From assembly GCA_032622095.1 (NCBI GenBank), contig CP136069.1:89396618-89460617 (forward strand): DNA of 64,000 nucleotides. The letters are read 5' to 3'. The notes under the pieces are model-generated. The model was given only the letters and a program-made list of their open reading frames with translations. It searched no databases and was not told the origin of the DNA. Below, piece after piece: positions 1-12,973 of the stretch. The stretch's first letter is position 1; each line of letters begins with the position of its first letter. A program made the position numbers and the translations under genes. The stretch is from Siphonodentalium dalli. Lineage: Eukaryota; Mollusca; Scaphopoda; Gadilida; Siphonodentaliidae.

Positions 1-1
1 T

Positions 2-2456
2 GTACCATTGAGAGTTCACTCCGATATGAAATTGTCAAAACACATAGGTTACTCTATTTCTACAAAGGCAGCGGAGGACTGTATTCCTGATAGCTTGTAT
101 ACTCTTCTTAGCAAATCAAGATGAGTTGACTCTTAGTCGCAAGAAGAAGTCTGATACTCATCAAAAGATTCTAAATCTTGGCCAAGATATTGTATATGCT
201 AAGTTCCATGGTAATCGGAATACTCCAAAGCATATAGCTACTAGATTAGTTGTTCACCATATATCTAGGTCAAGGTTTCTTGTGAACTTTCTACATGCTG
301 ATGGTCATAGCATTTCTTATGAAACTGTTCAGCGAATTGACGCAACGGAAGCAAATGCTCAGATAGAGAGATTCCATTTAAACAATTCAACTTTCATTCC
401 CAACAATTTTCAGAAAGGTCAATTTATTCAATTTGCTGCAGATAACCTGAACATCATTGAGGAGACTCTAGATGGAAAAGGAACCTTCCATGTTACACAA
501 ATGGCAGCTTTTCAGAGAGCCGTAGACAAACCGGATGACAGCACTGCTTCATGCAAAATACAGCGGAGTGATAGAATACAACGGGATAAAGTTCTTAAAT
601 CTGTCCCACCAGCATTTAATAGTGTCGAGTCTGTAAATATTTCAGGCCATGTTTCACCACAAGGGTTTGGCAGGATTGATGTTAAACCAAATGATGACCT
701 GCAATCAGAAAGCAAATACAAGGATTTAGTCTACTTAATATCACGGAATCATGGTGATCAACAGTATGTTTCTTCTTGGACAGGCTACAACCAGAAAATG
801 TCCACTGAACAATCAGAGAAATCAGTTACCGGGTACTTACCAATCATACCTGCCCCAGCCAATGATATGGACACTATTCTTACCGTTCTTCTACGATGCT
901 GCCATATTTCTAAATATTTCTCACAACCAAATACTGTTATTACATTTGACCAGGCACTTTATTGCAAGGCAAAGGAAATTGTTCGGTTGTTGCCAGAAAA
1001 ATTCTCAAATGTCGTTATCAGGATGGGAAGTTTTCATATAGCTTTAAATTTACTTCGAGTAATTGGGCAACATTTAGCTTTTTCTGGCTTGACTGACATA
1101 TGGATAGACTCTGGGATATATAGTGAATGTACATCTGACAAGATAATGAAGGGAAAGTTGTGGAACAGGTCTGTTCGTGCACACAAGCTAATGTTCGAGG
1201 CGATGCACAGAATATTGTTCCAGGAATATCAGATCTGGCTTCGAGAGCATGAGGATACAAGATTTGATGTCTTGGATTATGAGGGAAAAAAGTTATCTAC
1301 ATATTTTGAGGTAAGGAAGGACATGGATAGCTGTAGACGGGTATCGTAAACAATGATGATGAAGATGGGGAAATTTAAGAATGGTAACTTCGTCATAAAA
1401 GAAACAAGCGAGAGGTTTAACCATGTGTCGGTTGATATAGCCCTAGAACACATTAATCGGAAATGCAAGACATCAGGCGGTTTAGTTGGTATAACTAGGA
1501 ACAGGACTGCTTTGGACCGCTGGATGCTAACATGTGGTGAAAGGACCAAGAACGTTGAAGATGGATGTTCCTTGATCGGAATGAAGACTGGTGCAACTAT
1601 CAATATGTCAACAGATAGGTACTCTCCAAAGATCAAGAAAGATGAAGAAGATGTACAGAAGGTGAAATCAAAGGTAGAACAATTCAACCCATTTTCTCGA
1701 AGAGACAACAACCTTATGTGCATTTCAACTAATGATTTGGCTACCGAGGACATTAAATATGATTTGCTTTCTGTCGATGAAACCGGGATGTCAATTAATG
1801 ATATAGAAAAGAATTTTCCTGCATCAGTAATTAATGGTTTGCCAATTTACCATGCAGTTACAGGATGTGATACAACCAGTCAACTATATGGAAAAGGGAA
1901 GAAGTCTACTTGGAAGAAATACATGAAGACCCCTTCCCTGCTACAACCTATTGACCTGTATGGTTAGTTTGATAAACTTCTGGCAGAAAAGTTTATCTTG
2001 CAACTTTATTCTCAGCTATCATCAAATGCATGTGGTGTGAATGAATTCAGGGCTGAAATGTTCCATCAACTAGCAGACTTATCAAAACTTCCACCAACTA
2101 AAGATTGTTTGCATCAACATCTACTCCGCAGTCAATACCAAACATTTGTGTGGTATGCAGCCCTCACCTGTTCCGAAGTTACCATCTCCTACCAGTTACG
2201 GTTGGAAAGAAGATGAAGGAGGCATGACACCGAATCTCATGACTGCCGAGCCATTACCAAAAACATTTCAAGTAATCACAACATGTAAATGTTCAAGTTC
2301 CAGGTGTTCTTCGTCCAGATGTAGCTGTTGAAAATCCAACTTGAATTGTTCACTCTCGCCTGTAAATGTCAGCTGAATTGTTTAAACCCATACAATCTGG
2401 ACAATATAGTGGACAATTGTGACAGTGACTCATCTTTGGATGATACACATGATTGA
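2..2456 (+). pseudogene. Decayed copy of a large invertebrate single-exon ORF family (possibly transposon-linked)
   Basis: The reading frame enters from outside the window. It runs in frame 2 from base 2 to about 118 (ending ...EDCIPDSLYTLLSKS), shifts to frame 3 near 120, carries in-frame stops at 1347-1349 and 1965-1967, and shifts to frame 1 near 2146-2180. It has a third stop at 2329-2331, then returns to frame 3 at 2361 and ends at 2454-2456. The long open part (126-1349) begins at a TTG, so no genuine start is visible. Landmarks are FSNVVIRMGSFHIALNLLRV, then HVSVDIALEHINRKCKTSGG, then HAVTGCDTTSQLYGKGKKS, then a Cys-rich tail (CKCSSSRCSSSRC, CKCQLNC). I recognise this order from long uncharacterised single-exon ORFs that recur in mollusc, cnidarian and lancelet genomes, but know no named domain or function for it. 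About 60 residues that I expect between the first and second landmarks seem deleted around 1350. Three stops and three frameshifts make it non-functional. Confidence 0.65.
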
Positions 2457-5400
2457 ACTGTTTAAAACAATGTGAGATTCTGGTATTCAAATTTTAAAAT
2501 GAAAATATAAATTATGAATCTCAAATTCAAACAATTTTGTATCAAATTTGCATATTTTAGTGAATAGTCACATTGTTTGAAGTGATGTTGTTATTTAATG
2601 AACCCACCACAATCTGATATAAATGTCAGCAGACTTCCAGGAATGACCTATTATACATATTTTTACATTTTATCGGATTATACCAAAATATAGAAAATTT
2701 CGGGATTTTTATTTTTTTAGGGGGAGGGGTAGTATATTTCTAATAATGTTCAAACTATTGCATGTATGACATTATGTTCTATCCTATTATTAAGGGAATA
2801 AATCAAGGCAAATTTTGAGACCATACACTCCATGTAAGGATTAAAAATTCTTGGGGAAAAAATAATTTTAAGATTGCTAAAATATCCAAATTTCTGATTT
2901 ATTTTCCAAATAATTGAACTTTTTTAGTAAAAAAAAAATTTCTACTAAATTATTAAATTATTTGGTTGCATTTTCAGGTAGAATATTCATCTTGTTATTA
3001 CACACGAAAACAATTTGGATGTTCTTAGTGTTCAAAAATTTGGATAAATAACTTTTTATTTAAAATAGTGTTTTTTGGACGTCAAATCTACATATTTGAC
3101 CAAAAAAAGTCGCCGCACACCTTAAACTGTTGACTACCGGTATTGGATGGTCCACAGATACACTGCCTAATTGAAAAAAATGGTTTCAGTTATATACATT
3201 CCGATGTCGACGAAATTATTTTTTTCTTGTCTGGCCTCTGTACTATATAGGGCTTCCATACATACAGAATATTTTCCAACTTGACAATCGTTCCTTGTGT
3301 TCAACTGAGTGAGTTCATGTGAGGTTCATGGAAATTTATTTGGCAAGCTTGATTCTAAAGTGTCTAGCTTTATGGGCTTGAAATTCCGAATGCAATCCTG
3401 TTGCGTTGTGATCTCAGAGCGAGTTGGAAGAAAAATACAAGCATCAGTTGATATGCAGATATAAATACATACAAATCTACATTCTGCAGGTAGCCATGCA
3501 TGCTATGCAATCCTCCCTCATATTTCAACTTATCAAGGAAAAATGATCACATTACCAATGACTATGATAGTCAGATGTTTTTGTAGATTTTGTGGATGTT
3601 GTAGATTTGTGGATGTTGTAATGCAATATAGATCTCCATTATAGTTGCACAAATTAGTTTTCATTTCGTCCCTTTAAATTGACTTTTATTTTTTATGTAT
3701 GTATGCCACTCCAAAAAATATCAGAAAAAGTACTGTAAACCGTTTGGTTTGATGTTATAGGCACAGGAGATATATATATATATATATTTTACATGTCAAA
3801 TATTGTGAACCCTGCAGATACATGTATGTGTGTCAGTCGCCTTATGTGTGTGATGTACATGCAATAACTACATGTATATTCTAGTGAAATTTATGGTCTG
3901 CACTCTGCAGTATTTCAAAAACATGCTATGGCCATGCCTACATATACATATGTACACTGATTCTAACACAATGATTGTCAGGTTATAATCTATGTTTGAG
4001 GAAAGTTACTATGTATTTTTCATTTGTGTTGCATTTGTCAATATTAATGGGTCCCAGGGAGCCCAGATATTACTAGTGCAGAGCCCATTTAATTTTCATG
4101 AGACTGGTGGACTTCATGTCTATACTCCTAAATAAACATGACTCTGAGTCTCATCAGACCAAGACGGTATTGTGTAGGTTTTACTATAATTATATTTTGA
4201 AAAGACTCAACCATTATTTTTCCACTACCCTATATATCACAATATATTCATTTGGCAGTATTCATCCCAAGTTTAGTGGTGATGCTAATAAATTTGGTAT
4301 GATAGTCAGGTAGAGCAAAGCGATCTGAACAAATCGAGGATAAGCCACTATGTGTAGTGTACATTAAAAAACATGTATATTGTGAAATATTTTAATAATG
4401 GGTGCTGGTTTTTACAAACTGGCCATAATTGAGATGACTATTCCTGTTGTTTACCAAACATCAGCGTACGCATTAAATATTTTGAAGTATATGTGTTCTT
4501 GAATGTTTCATACAGACACTGACTTTTGCCCAAATTGCTCGGATTAGCCAAACAATGCAAAAAGAACCAACTTTAGGTAAAATTATGGTACTATTTCTTA
4601 ACAGAATCGCCTTGACCTACAAACATCGATCATAGCAATCCAGCAGTACCCATCAGCAAAATATAAAATTAGCAGGACCACTTAACCTGCAGTGGTATTG
4701 AAAATGAAAATAAATAAGTTATGAGGGCTATTAGCTATTATGAAGAATTATGTTAGTGAAATTATAGACCCTCATCTTCTCCAACCTGCAACTATCATGG
4801 CCAACCAAAACTAATGTGGGACTGACAAAGGCTCATTCAACTATTGATTGAATAGTGATGATTCCATCATTTCCTAAAACTTTTTGTAAGATGAGGTGTC
4901 CTTTTGGAAGAATTGATTACTTCTGAAATATATACTGGTAGATATGGTCATCTCTCATCTGATTACAAGTTGTTTTTACTATGCCCAGATGCAATACCCA
5001 TTTTAAGATCGCAACATGTGGCTGCTGCATTAAGCAAACAGCTGGTCATTCCATTTAGTAAAAGTGTTTAGCATGTTTCATAGCTTGGTCACTTAAATCA
5101 GATCAGCTGTTAAATGTTGATAACAAATTTTGAAAACCTGTTTTGTTCAATCTGTACATTTCTGTTGATTAGAGCACAATTGTTACCTGATTTTTGGTAA
5201 AGCACACCAGTTTCCAAGGCATGTTCAGTCGGGAAGAGCTCATGTTGTGTGTCGGGGTCAACACATCCTCAGCAGCAATTTCCAGCTAATCCCATTGTGT
5301 GTGGTCAATTGTGCTCTTAAGTTGCTCAGAGAATGCGGATAGTTCTTTAAAAAGTGTCCTTGTGGTATTGTATACTTGTGGTGCATTACATGCTGAAATC
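2457..5400. other. AT-rich gene-free stretch
   Basis: No convincing coding region was seen. It holds homopolymer runs, a short TA microsatellite near 3768-3788, and unrelated short ORFs without family signal. The first few hundred bases may include old 3' flank of the pseudogene. Confidence 0.5.
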
Positions 5401-5401
5401 G

Positions 5402-5724
5402 GTTTTTGGCAATTATCTTAAAAACCATTGACTTTTGGATATGAAAATGTATTACTGACGCCCCCCCCCCCCCCATAATGTGGATTTTCAGGGTCAAGAG
5501 GTCAATCCCATCCGATAATGGTACAGAAATTATACCTATATGTGGCACCGATGGATATAGATAAATAAAATTCTAATTGGGGGCTCAGCTTTGAGATAAA
5601 AGTGCTGAACCCCAAAATTGGGGTTCAGGCCCTCAAAAATGGTTTTTGTTTTGTTTTTTGGCAATTATCTTAAAAACCATTGACTTTTGGATATGAAAAT
5701 GTATTACTGACCCCCCATAATGTG
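5402..5724. repeat. Direct duplication of an 80-bp segment, 256 bp apart
   Basis: A segment at 5402-5480 beginning GGTTTTTGGCAATTATCTTA is repeated almost exactly at 5657-5724. The first copy contains a C14-class homopolymer (from 5461) where the second has only C6. The rest of the shared segment differs little, so the homopolymer length is the main change. Confidence 0.8.
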
Positions 5725-6176
5725 GCCATTCCGCACATTTTGAGTGGTCACCCGACCCCCTATGTCCAACGGTTCAGGAGATATAGTCACGACGGGTGGT
5801 AGTACTTCACGCAAAAATGGGCGTGGCCATTTGACCCATTTCGCCGTCGATGGGAAATGTGTTACCAACCAAATATTGTTCGTGTACCTTCAATTAGTGG
5901 ATTCATGAAGAGTTTTGCTCTGGACATACAAGTGCATACAAAACCACCATGAGCTACTAGAGTAAAGGAGATTGCATACAAAAAATTATTGAAATCGGTT
6001 CATAGTTGTTCGAGTTATGAGGTATGAAGGACAGACGGACACACGGAGGGAGAAAGTGGGACAGACTGATGGACAGACGCAGTCAATCCAGTATACCCCC
6101 ATTTTATATGGGGGTATAATAATAATAATACTATACCCCCATTTTATATGGGGGTATAATAATAATAATACTATGG
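5725..6176. repeat. Dispersed repeat with GGACAGACGGAC run and 40-bp tandem hairpin
   Basis: The sequence reads like the non-coding repeats common in mollusc genomes: GGTTCAGGAGATATAGTCAC, then a GACAGACGGACACACGGA run, then two copies of a 40-bp unit at 6092 and 6132. Each 40-bp unit is itself a small hairpin, TATACCCCC...GGGGGTATA, followed by (AAT)n. Confidence 0.6.
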
Positions 6177-6234
6177 TTCTAAACATAGGAATACCACAAA
6201 GCTCTCAAATGTGAAGATGCGAAGCGTGTAATAA

Positions 6235-6318
6235 ACACAGAATGACACGATGTGTAAATGGGTTTGTCGATATGGCACTCTATCGACAAACCCATTTACA
6301 CATCGTGTCGTTCTGTGT
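6235..6318. repeat. Near-perfect hairpin, about 37-bp arms
   Basis: The left arm from 6235 (ACACAGAATGACACGATGTG...) is mirrored by the right arm ending at 6318 with one visible mismatch and a loop of about 10 bases around CGATATGGCACTCTATCG. It is probably a small MITE or part of one. Confidence 0.8.
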
Positions 6319-6542
6319 ATGACAATCACCACTGATCACCACAGATCTTGTGATGAAATAACAACTGGTAAAAATCTAAATTCTTCTACATGTACTTAAT
6401 TTTTATACTTTTTTTTCAGGCCAAAGCAAAGATATTCTATTCAGGTAATTTAATTTCTAAAATGGCAGGCTTGGTTAATATATCTAAAATCTACTATATA
6501 TATCATATGAAGGCTTAACTAATTGAACTAGAATACATATAA

Positions 6543-6651
6543 GTGAGAGCTTTCTGATGAATAGCAACAAGCCATATTTCCGAGTAAATCCTGAAAAGTT
6601 ACCCATAATTCTGCTGTGGTTAAGGAGTCGATTATTTAGGGCATTACTGTA
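6543..6651. mobile_element. Half copy of palindromic CAGT MITE (family A)
   Basis: It contains only the right half of the family A palindrome: GAGAGCTTT..., CAACAAGCCATATTTCC, CTGCTGTGGTTAAGGAGTCG, ending GGCATTACTG-TA. The left arm is missing, so this is a deleted or truncated copy. Confidence 0.8.
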
Positions 6652-6732
6652 ATGTCTGCACGAAGTAGGCAGATCTGGCCCGTTTTCAAACTCTATCAAG
6701 ACATTGTTGAGCAAGTCTTATATATATAAGCA

Positions 6733-6856
6733 TTAACTGTCATGTGGACTGTTTTTATGGAGATGTAACCACGAGGTGAGTTCGGGTTTTACATACAAGT
6801 TATGACCACACACCTTGCGGTTACATCTCCATAAAAACAGTCCACATGACAGTTAA
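6733..6856. mobile_element. 124-bp MITE with about 37-bp terminal inverted repeats
   Basis: The left end TTAACTGTCATGTGGACTGT at 6733 is matched exactly in reverse complement at the right end (6856) over about 37 bases, enclosing a unique 50-bp core. No transposase is present. The TTAA at both ends could be a target duplication. Confidence 0.75.
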
Positions 6857-8933
6857 TCCTTATATTTATATCCATTTAGCAAAAAAGCCACTTTTGTAAA
6901 TGTATTTAAATCGAAAAGTGTATCGTGACAAAACCAGCCCAAAATATCCCATAGCGCCCTTGGCAAAGTTAACAGGAAAAAAGAGGCTCTTTATATTGAA
7001 ACATGATTTATTAAGTCAATCCTGCGCGAGTCCAAATGCGCCCAAAACATTACACGTTCTTCTTTCCGAAAACAATGACACGTCAATGTAATTATGGGGC
7101 TGCAGTTATGACCTGTTGCGCGTTCACCGAGAGAAATAATTGCAACTAGTCACGTGGGCGCCGACCAATAGCAATGCTGGATTTAGTGATAATTACACTT
7201 AGTATGTAAATATATATCGAATAAGAAGGAAATCAGTTGATAATCCAAGTTATCATGCTATCACCATCCATAAACAGACCTTGCCATATAATACATAAAA
7301 ACATGTAGTTTAAATTTCATTTCTCATTTATGGATATTAATTTACAGGTCAGGTATGTAACAAAGAACCCACAGGCTCCTTCAATGTTCTACCAGTGTGG
7401 CGATGTCATGATAAACAGTGCAGTTGCTCAAGAAAAACCACAACTATGACATTCTGATGAATCTGAGAACACGAGTTCAATGAACACAGATTTATTTGTT
7501 TCACTGCCTTATATCTCAAGTTCAATAAAGTTTATTAGATAATCAATGACACTGTTATATATATACACACAACAGGACCCTATTGAAGCAGAGCTTGTTA
7601 ATATGGAAGGGCCCTCATGGTATTACATTGTTCACATTCATTCATATACTTACAAGAGCACGCTGTCGGGGCGCGGGATAATACGCCCGTTTCTGGAGTA
7701 GAGTGGGGCAAGGTTTAATTCATTTGTCTGAAACCTTTGACTTAAGACTAAATAATAACAAAAATAAAACCCAATAACTTGGAAACCGCATATCAGGTAA
7801 AATCTAAGTAAAAAAGGGGCATAACTGTCAAAATCATGCGGACGAAACCCATATTCGAACTTGATCTGTATTTTAGGGTGGTAAACTAATATACCAAATT
7901 TGGTTCAGTTCACTAGATTCAATCTAAAGTTATCATCCAGAAACCAAAAGCGGACGGACGACGGACAACCCATTTACATAATACAACCATTTTTTCAAAC
8001 GGCGTATAATAATAGGGTTGCAGTTTATGGAGAAGAAACAGGTGTTCCTGTACAAAGTGTAGTTCAGAGTTTTGGCATATCTGTTCACATATGTAAAGAA
8101 AACATTAGTTGCTGAGTTAGTCATTGTCGCATAGCCATTAGCATAAGGTTACCCGGATCTTCCGAAATGAGCATCAGGATACTGATCTCAAAATGTTGTC
8201 CATCAATCATGACACCTTTTATACAGTGATTTTATACAATTGTTCATCATCCTATCCAAAAATGGCATCTGAAAACAACTGTTAACAAGAGCATCGCTGG
8301 TTAAAATTGGCAAGCAGAACCCAAATTCGAACTTGTCCTGTATTTTGTGAACCAACATTCCATTCAGCTCAGAATTACTAAAGTTATCATCCTGGAAACT
8401 CAAAAAAGCATACAGACACCCAGATGACCAGATCAATAACATAATATGTCCCGTTTTCTTTTAAACAGGCATATAAAAAAAAACATCCAGTCACTTTAAA
8501 CAATTGAAAATAAATTTAGTTGGTCAATGAAAACACTATAAAAAGCGGATAAATGTAACATCCTATTTCTAGTGAGATTTTGAGAATATCATATCATAGG
8601 TTACCTGATGCCCAGGAAGCAAGAAAATCATGTTAACTGATGGTTTTCTTTCAAAATTCTCTCAATGTTAGGGTTGATGTTTGTGCCCAATTCAAAAGAG
8701 AAACAAGCCTTACACAGCATATAGCCAAATCAAGATGGACTATATGCAATTAAGGGCACCTAAATTTCAGTATGCCGTAGTTTGAGGAACAATAAAGTAC
8801 AAATATATTTGTGAATCGGATATTTAATCTATATTATTTTGATTCTCCTGTATAAAACATGTGTAGCAATATTGTGCAAATATGAAATTCTTGAAATATC
8901 AAAACTTAATGGATTAATTAATACAACTAATAG
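6857..8933. other. Gene-free stretch with repeat remnants
   Basis: No gene was seen. Two short segments (7780-8000 and 8280-8450) resemble each other in layout (AAAGGGGCATAACTGTCAAAA-like text, then CCAAATTCGAACTTG-like text, then TTATCATCC.GAAAC). They look like antisense fragments of the GAGTTATGGCCC tandem-repeat family. Confidence 0.45.
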
Positions 8934-9372
8934 TAAAGGTACTCAATCCGATTAAACACCCTAAACTACAATTTCTTTGGCTTTGGAGGTAAAAGATATA
9001 TGATTCGAATCGAGAAACCTACCCGTCAAAGCTCAGAGTGATCAGATATCAATTTTTGAAGTTTGTTATTTCAATTGTTTGTGGCCCAGAAACACGCCAT
9101 CAAAATGATGGACTTGGTGAAGATTGCGGATGAAGATGGATAACTCTAAAAACAAGTGGTAATATGGCCAATTTTGTTAATACTCCAGTGATAATACTGC
9201 GAACAAAATGTTGATAAATAAGACGTTTTAGGAAATTTGATACCATAGTTGACAGTGGTTAACATTATTTTGTTGCAATTAATCAATTCTGATAACTAAA
9301 GCGTATTTTGAAGAAATGTTGTTGTTGTATCTTGATGATATGGGGACCCTCTGATCGGATTGAGTACCTTTA
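8934..9372. mobile_element. MITE with TAAAGGTACTCAATCCGAT ends (family F, copy 1)
   Basis: Begins TAAAGGTACTCAATCCGAT and ends ATCGGATTGAGTACCTTTA, a terminal inverted repeat of about 19 bp. TA at each outer edge is a possible target duplication. The interior has no coding capacity. Related copies are at 35576-36063, 48602-48868 and in the 57161-60092 region. Confidence 0.8.
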
Positions 9373-10234
9373 AACATGTCAGAATGTAAATAAAACAAAA
9401 TTCTTAACAAAATGGAATGAGCATGTATGGACGGAATGTTTAACAAGACAGTCAATGACTGTGGGTCGCTCCCCAGACTTTAAAGACTGGGATTCTGAAG
9501 ACTAAAAGAGTCAGTACTTGTCAAATTTACCTCACAATAAGTAGCTAGAACTATACACTCAGCTTTGAAATTGAAGTGTTCACATTGACATACATACACA
9601 TTCTTAATTCAATTAGTTCATATGTTGTGTATGTGTGTTGGAAGACAAAATTGTGTTGCAATAATATACATCAGAAGATTTTTTTAATATGAAAAGTGTA
9701 TGTTATCAGGAACTGATTCTACAGGTAGTTCATACTCAAATTTAGAAGTTAAACAGTAGGATAAAACAGACAAAAGGTATGAAAGGGTTTTAAATAACCA
9801 TACCAATCATGTCAGTTTAAAGAAATTTATCAAACAAGTTTTTTTTTTCAGTGGGAATTTTTTCCTCATCAGAAGCTGGACCCACCCCATATCTTGTTAT
9901 AAAATAATAAGTATTAGGTCAATTTTAAAACTAGGAGCCCCCTTCTATTAATCAATGGTCTATTATTTTTAATTTAGTTTGTGTAATTAGTTTTGGGAAA
10001 AAAATTACATCTCATTGAACAATTCTGCAACCAACATCCCCCCAACCCTGATCGTCTATGGGCACATTCCTGCAAGAATAGGACATGTGTGATTTATTTG
10101 GATGCCTGACTACCAACTCAATAGGCAATAAAACCATCCCATGTTCAATTGAGGAAAAACATCTGTGCCCCACTGTTGTGAGTAAACATAAACATATATA
10201 TCAAGACTTTGCAAATAAAACAAAGATATGTCGG
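9373..10234. other. Gene-free stretch
   Basis: No gene or clear element was seen. Text at 9440-9530 (AAGACAGTCAATGACTGTGG, ACTGGGATTCTGAAGACT) recurs in reverse complement at about 31850-31950, so part of it is a dispersed repeat. Confidence 0.4.
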
Positions 10235-10238
10235 TTAA

Positions 10239-10481
10239 CCCTTCTATGACTGGAACTTCCCGAAATTTTGCGAAAACCCTGTGCCAATGCATTCTCTTAT
10301 TTATACACTGAGCTTCACATATATAAGAGAATACATTGTCCTGACATTATTCCCTTGACCTTGAAAGCCAGTGCATTCTCGTATATACGTGAACCTCCCA
10401 ATGGGTGACTAACATATATAAGAGAATGCACTGATACAGGGTATTTAATGCTGCACCAGCACAGCTCCCATCATGAAAGGG
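10239..10481. mobile_element. piggyBac-like MITE flanked by TTAA (family B, copy 1)
   Basis: TTAA at 10235-10238 is followed by CCCTTCTATGACTGG. The right end TCATGAAAGGG is followed by TTAA at 10482-10485. TTAA target sites with CCC/GGG termini are the piggyBac signature. The interior holds paired hairpins built from GCATTCTCTTATAT and ATATAAGAGAATGCA. It is 243 bp long and has no ORF. Other copies lie at 13215, 13574, 38471 and 60395. Confidence 0.75.
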
Positions 10482-10485
10482 TTAA

Positions 10486-12216
10486 TACCAATAGTAATAT
10501 AAAACTGTCAAACTGTTAAAAACAGCAGCCAAAACATTGGATTAAACTGCATTCATCTAATGGTTCCAACCAGTCTGCTGGGAATTGAGATAACTATAAT
10601 TAGTTTATAATAACTCAGCTGTACAAGGTAAAGTGATATCTAAACATTGAATGTCAAATAGCCTGTACTGTAGTCAAAAGAGGATATTTTATGTGCAGGG
10701 AAGGGATCTTGCTATAGTGTGGGTGGGAGGGACAGATATTGGGGTGGGGAGGATGTGATGTGGTATATATAAAAAATGACTACAATAGTCAGTACTTATC
10801 AAATCACTTTATAACAAGTAGTTATAAGCAGGGACATGGCTAGAGTCTTCTTTTACTGGCAGGGGGGGGGGGGGCAGAGGGATTTTCAACTTGAAATTTC
10901 CAACAGCAAACCCCTGACTTATAGCCAGTCAACTCCCAAATGGACCAAACTATACATTTTACAACTGGTACTTTCAAGATCTCAAACTGTTGGAAATTTC
11001 CAATATGACATCCCTCATAAAGTTGGCAATTGGCAATTTGTTGGTCTAATTACAAAATATTTTCCAGTAAAGTTGGTAATCAAAACCAGAACCCCCCCCC
11101 CCAATTTGCCACCCACACCAAATTAAGTGGTTAGCTTATAAATAAAGCTAATAATCCATATATATGGGTTAAATCCATTGATCTTGTAATTTCAATATAT
11201 CATATCATTAGCATAGGTGAAAATGAGTTAATGGTCTATAAAAATAATATTGTAACATCTGTTCAGTATACAACTGCAAAGAACAAAGACATGGCTCATT
11301 TAAATTGAAACGAATGACAAAGACACAGGGGCCTGTAACACGCTCCGCTGTCCGCCCCCTTTTGTGCTGCCCATATACGCCGCTTCTATATACGCGCCTG
11401 CTTCACGTTAATGGTAGGATAATAATACAAGGGTAACTGTAGAAATTCACCTTTTTACCATCGCTTGGCGATAGATCAATTTAGCCCATTCACACCAGTA
11501 ATGCTAACGATATAGGCACGGATTTATCGGCGAAGAATTCATCTTTCAATCAATACCACAAACCCCAAATTTTTAACCACCGAATATTGTCTCCGAAGAC
11601 CGTAAATGTTCGGATTGATCCGGCTCAAAATACAATGGATGATATCTTCCTCTAACTTCACCCCCGCACGGCTTACTATAATTAAAAATCGGTCAAACGA
11701 TCAACTGAACATCTAGCGCTCAGGGATTTCTTGTCGGCTAATAATTTATTTACTCATACAAATCAACAGATTGTCAGTAATCAATTTCTATAGATTCCAA
11801 CTTTTTTTTCATTTTTTCTTTACGAATCACGCAGCGCCTCATTTTAATATTCATTATGACCTGACCTTTCCATGACTGCACTAGTAGAAACAGCCAATCA
11901 CCACTCAGTACTAGAATAGAGGTCATTTGATAAAAGAGTCTCGATTATGATGCCCTTTGTGTTCTGTCTATATATTTATACTCAAAAGTCACAATGTGGC
12001 TGAATTGTAATTCGTTTTGGCAATTGATTGTGAAAGATTTTAAGTGAAAATCAATGAACATAAGACTATAATTATAATAATTACAATTAAAACACCGGGC
12101 ACATGAATTTTACAATCATTTCAAATGCTATGCCCATGCTATGCCACAGATTTTGTGAAAATAAATAAGATTATTTTCAGCTTTTTATGGAAATAAATAA
12201 AAAAATAATATATATC
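10486..12216. other. Gene-free stretch with G and C homopolymers
   Basis: Contains a poly-G tract near 10861-10874 and a poly-C tract near 11092-11102 inside a segment starting CAGGGACATGGCTAGAG. A similar start (CAGGGACGTGACTAGAG) occurs near 58317, so this is a dispersed repeat. No gene was seen. Confidence 0.45.
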
Positions 12217-12333
12217 AGAAATAAATGTAGTGGGTGTGTGTTTTATTGAGGAATATGGTAGTTCACACAATGTGCCCCAACAGCCACAGCGACATATGCC
12301 ACAATAAAACACACACCCAGTACATTCATTTCT
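12217..12333. mobile_element. 117-bp hairpin MITE
   Basis: Left arm AGAAATAAATGTAGTGGGTG... and right arm ending ...TACATTCATTTCT pair over about 31 bases with three mismatches. The core is unrelated sequence, and there is no coding capacity. Confidence 0.7.
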
Positions 12334-12358
12334 AAAATGAAAATGTCTGTGATATAGT

Positions 12359-12536
12359 TACTCTCAGGTGCCAAATAATAGTGTCATCATGATTTTAAAT
12401 TTTGGAGAAAATTCCCAATGATCACTATTATTTGACATTGAGACAGAGTGAAATTGCCATCACTATTATTAATTTTAGCCTAATCCCCACCCGTTACTAT
12501 TATTAGGTCATCACGATTATTAGGCACCTGAGAGTA
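12359..12536. mobile_element. 178-bp MITE with TACTCTCAGGTGCC ends (family G, copy 1)
   Basis: Starts TACTCTCAGGTGCC and ends GGCACCTGAGAGTA, a 14-bp perfect inverted repeat. The inside is rich in TAATAGTGATG-like words. This is the uninterrupted reference for the split copy at 52904-54418. Degenerate copies lie at about 39210, 40010 and 42037. Confidence 0.85.
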
Positions 12537-12617
12537 AAAAGACTCCTGGCCTTCAAAGTGGGTTCATGTGAACTACATGTAATATAAATTTTATAAAAGT
12601 CAGTAAATAGCTAACAT

Positions 12618-12961
12618 CAGTCCTTCCCAGGAGAGGGGAGTGATTGCACTCGCACCCGTACGCACTCGTAATTTTCAAATCACGGGTGCTAAAATTCGCA
12701 CCCGTCCCTCATCTCAAAATACTAATGGAGACTAATTGTTGGGTCAATAGTGAACTATTTGAAGGTTTATTTAGATCCTTTACCATCTCAATTCAACAAT
12801 GGCATATTAAAGTGTAACTAGACATAGGTCTATTCCACAATGACTTTTTGTTTGAGAAAAACCCAACTTACAATTATAGTATGGGTGCAATATGACACCC
12901 GTCTTCTGATTTACGAGAGCAAATAAATGCTCTCGCTGTGTTTTCCTCGTGGGAAGGACTG
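12618..12961. mobile_element. 344-bp MITE, ends CAGTCCTTCCCA, 6-bp target duplication
   Basis: Ends are CAGTCCTTCCCA and TGGGAAGGACTG. TAACAT occurs immediately outside both ends (12612-12617 and 12962-12967). The interior carries GCACCCGT repeats and no ORF. Confidence 0.75.
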
Positions 12962-12973
12962 TAACATCAACTA

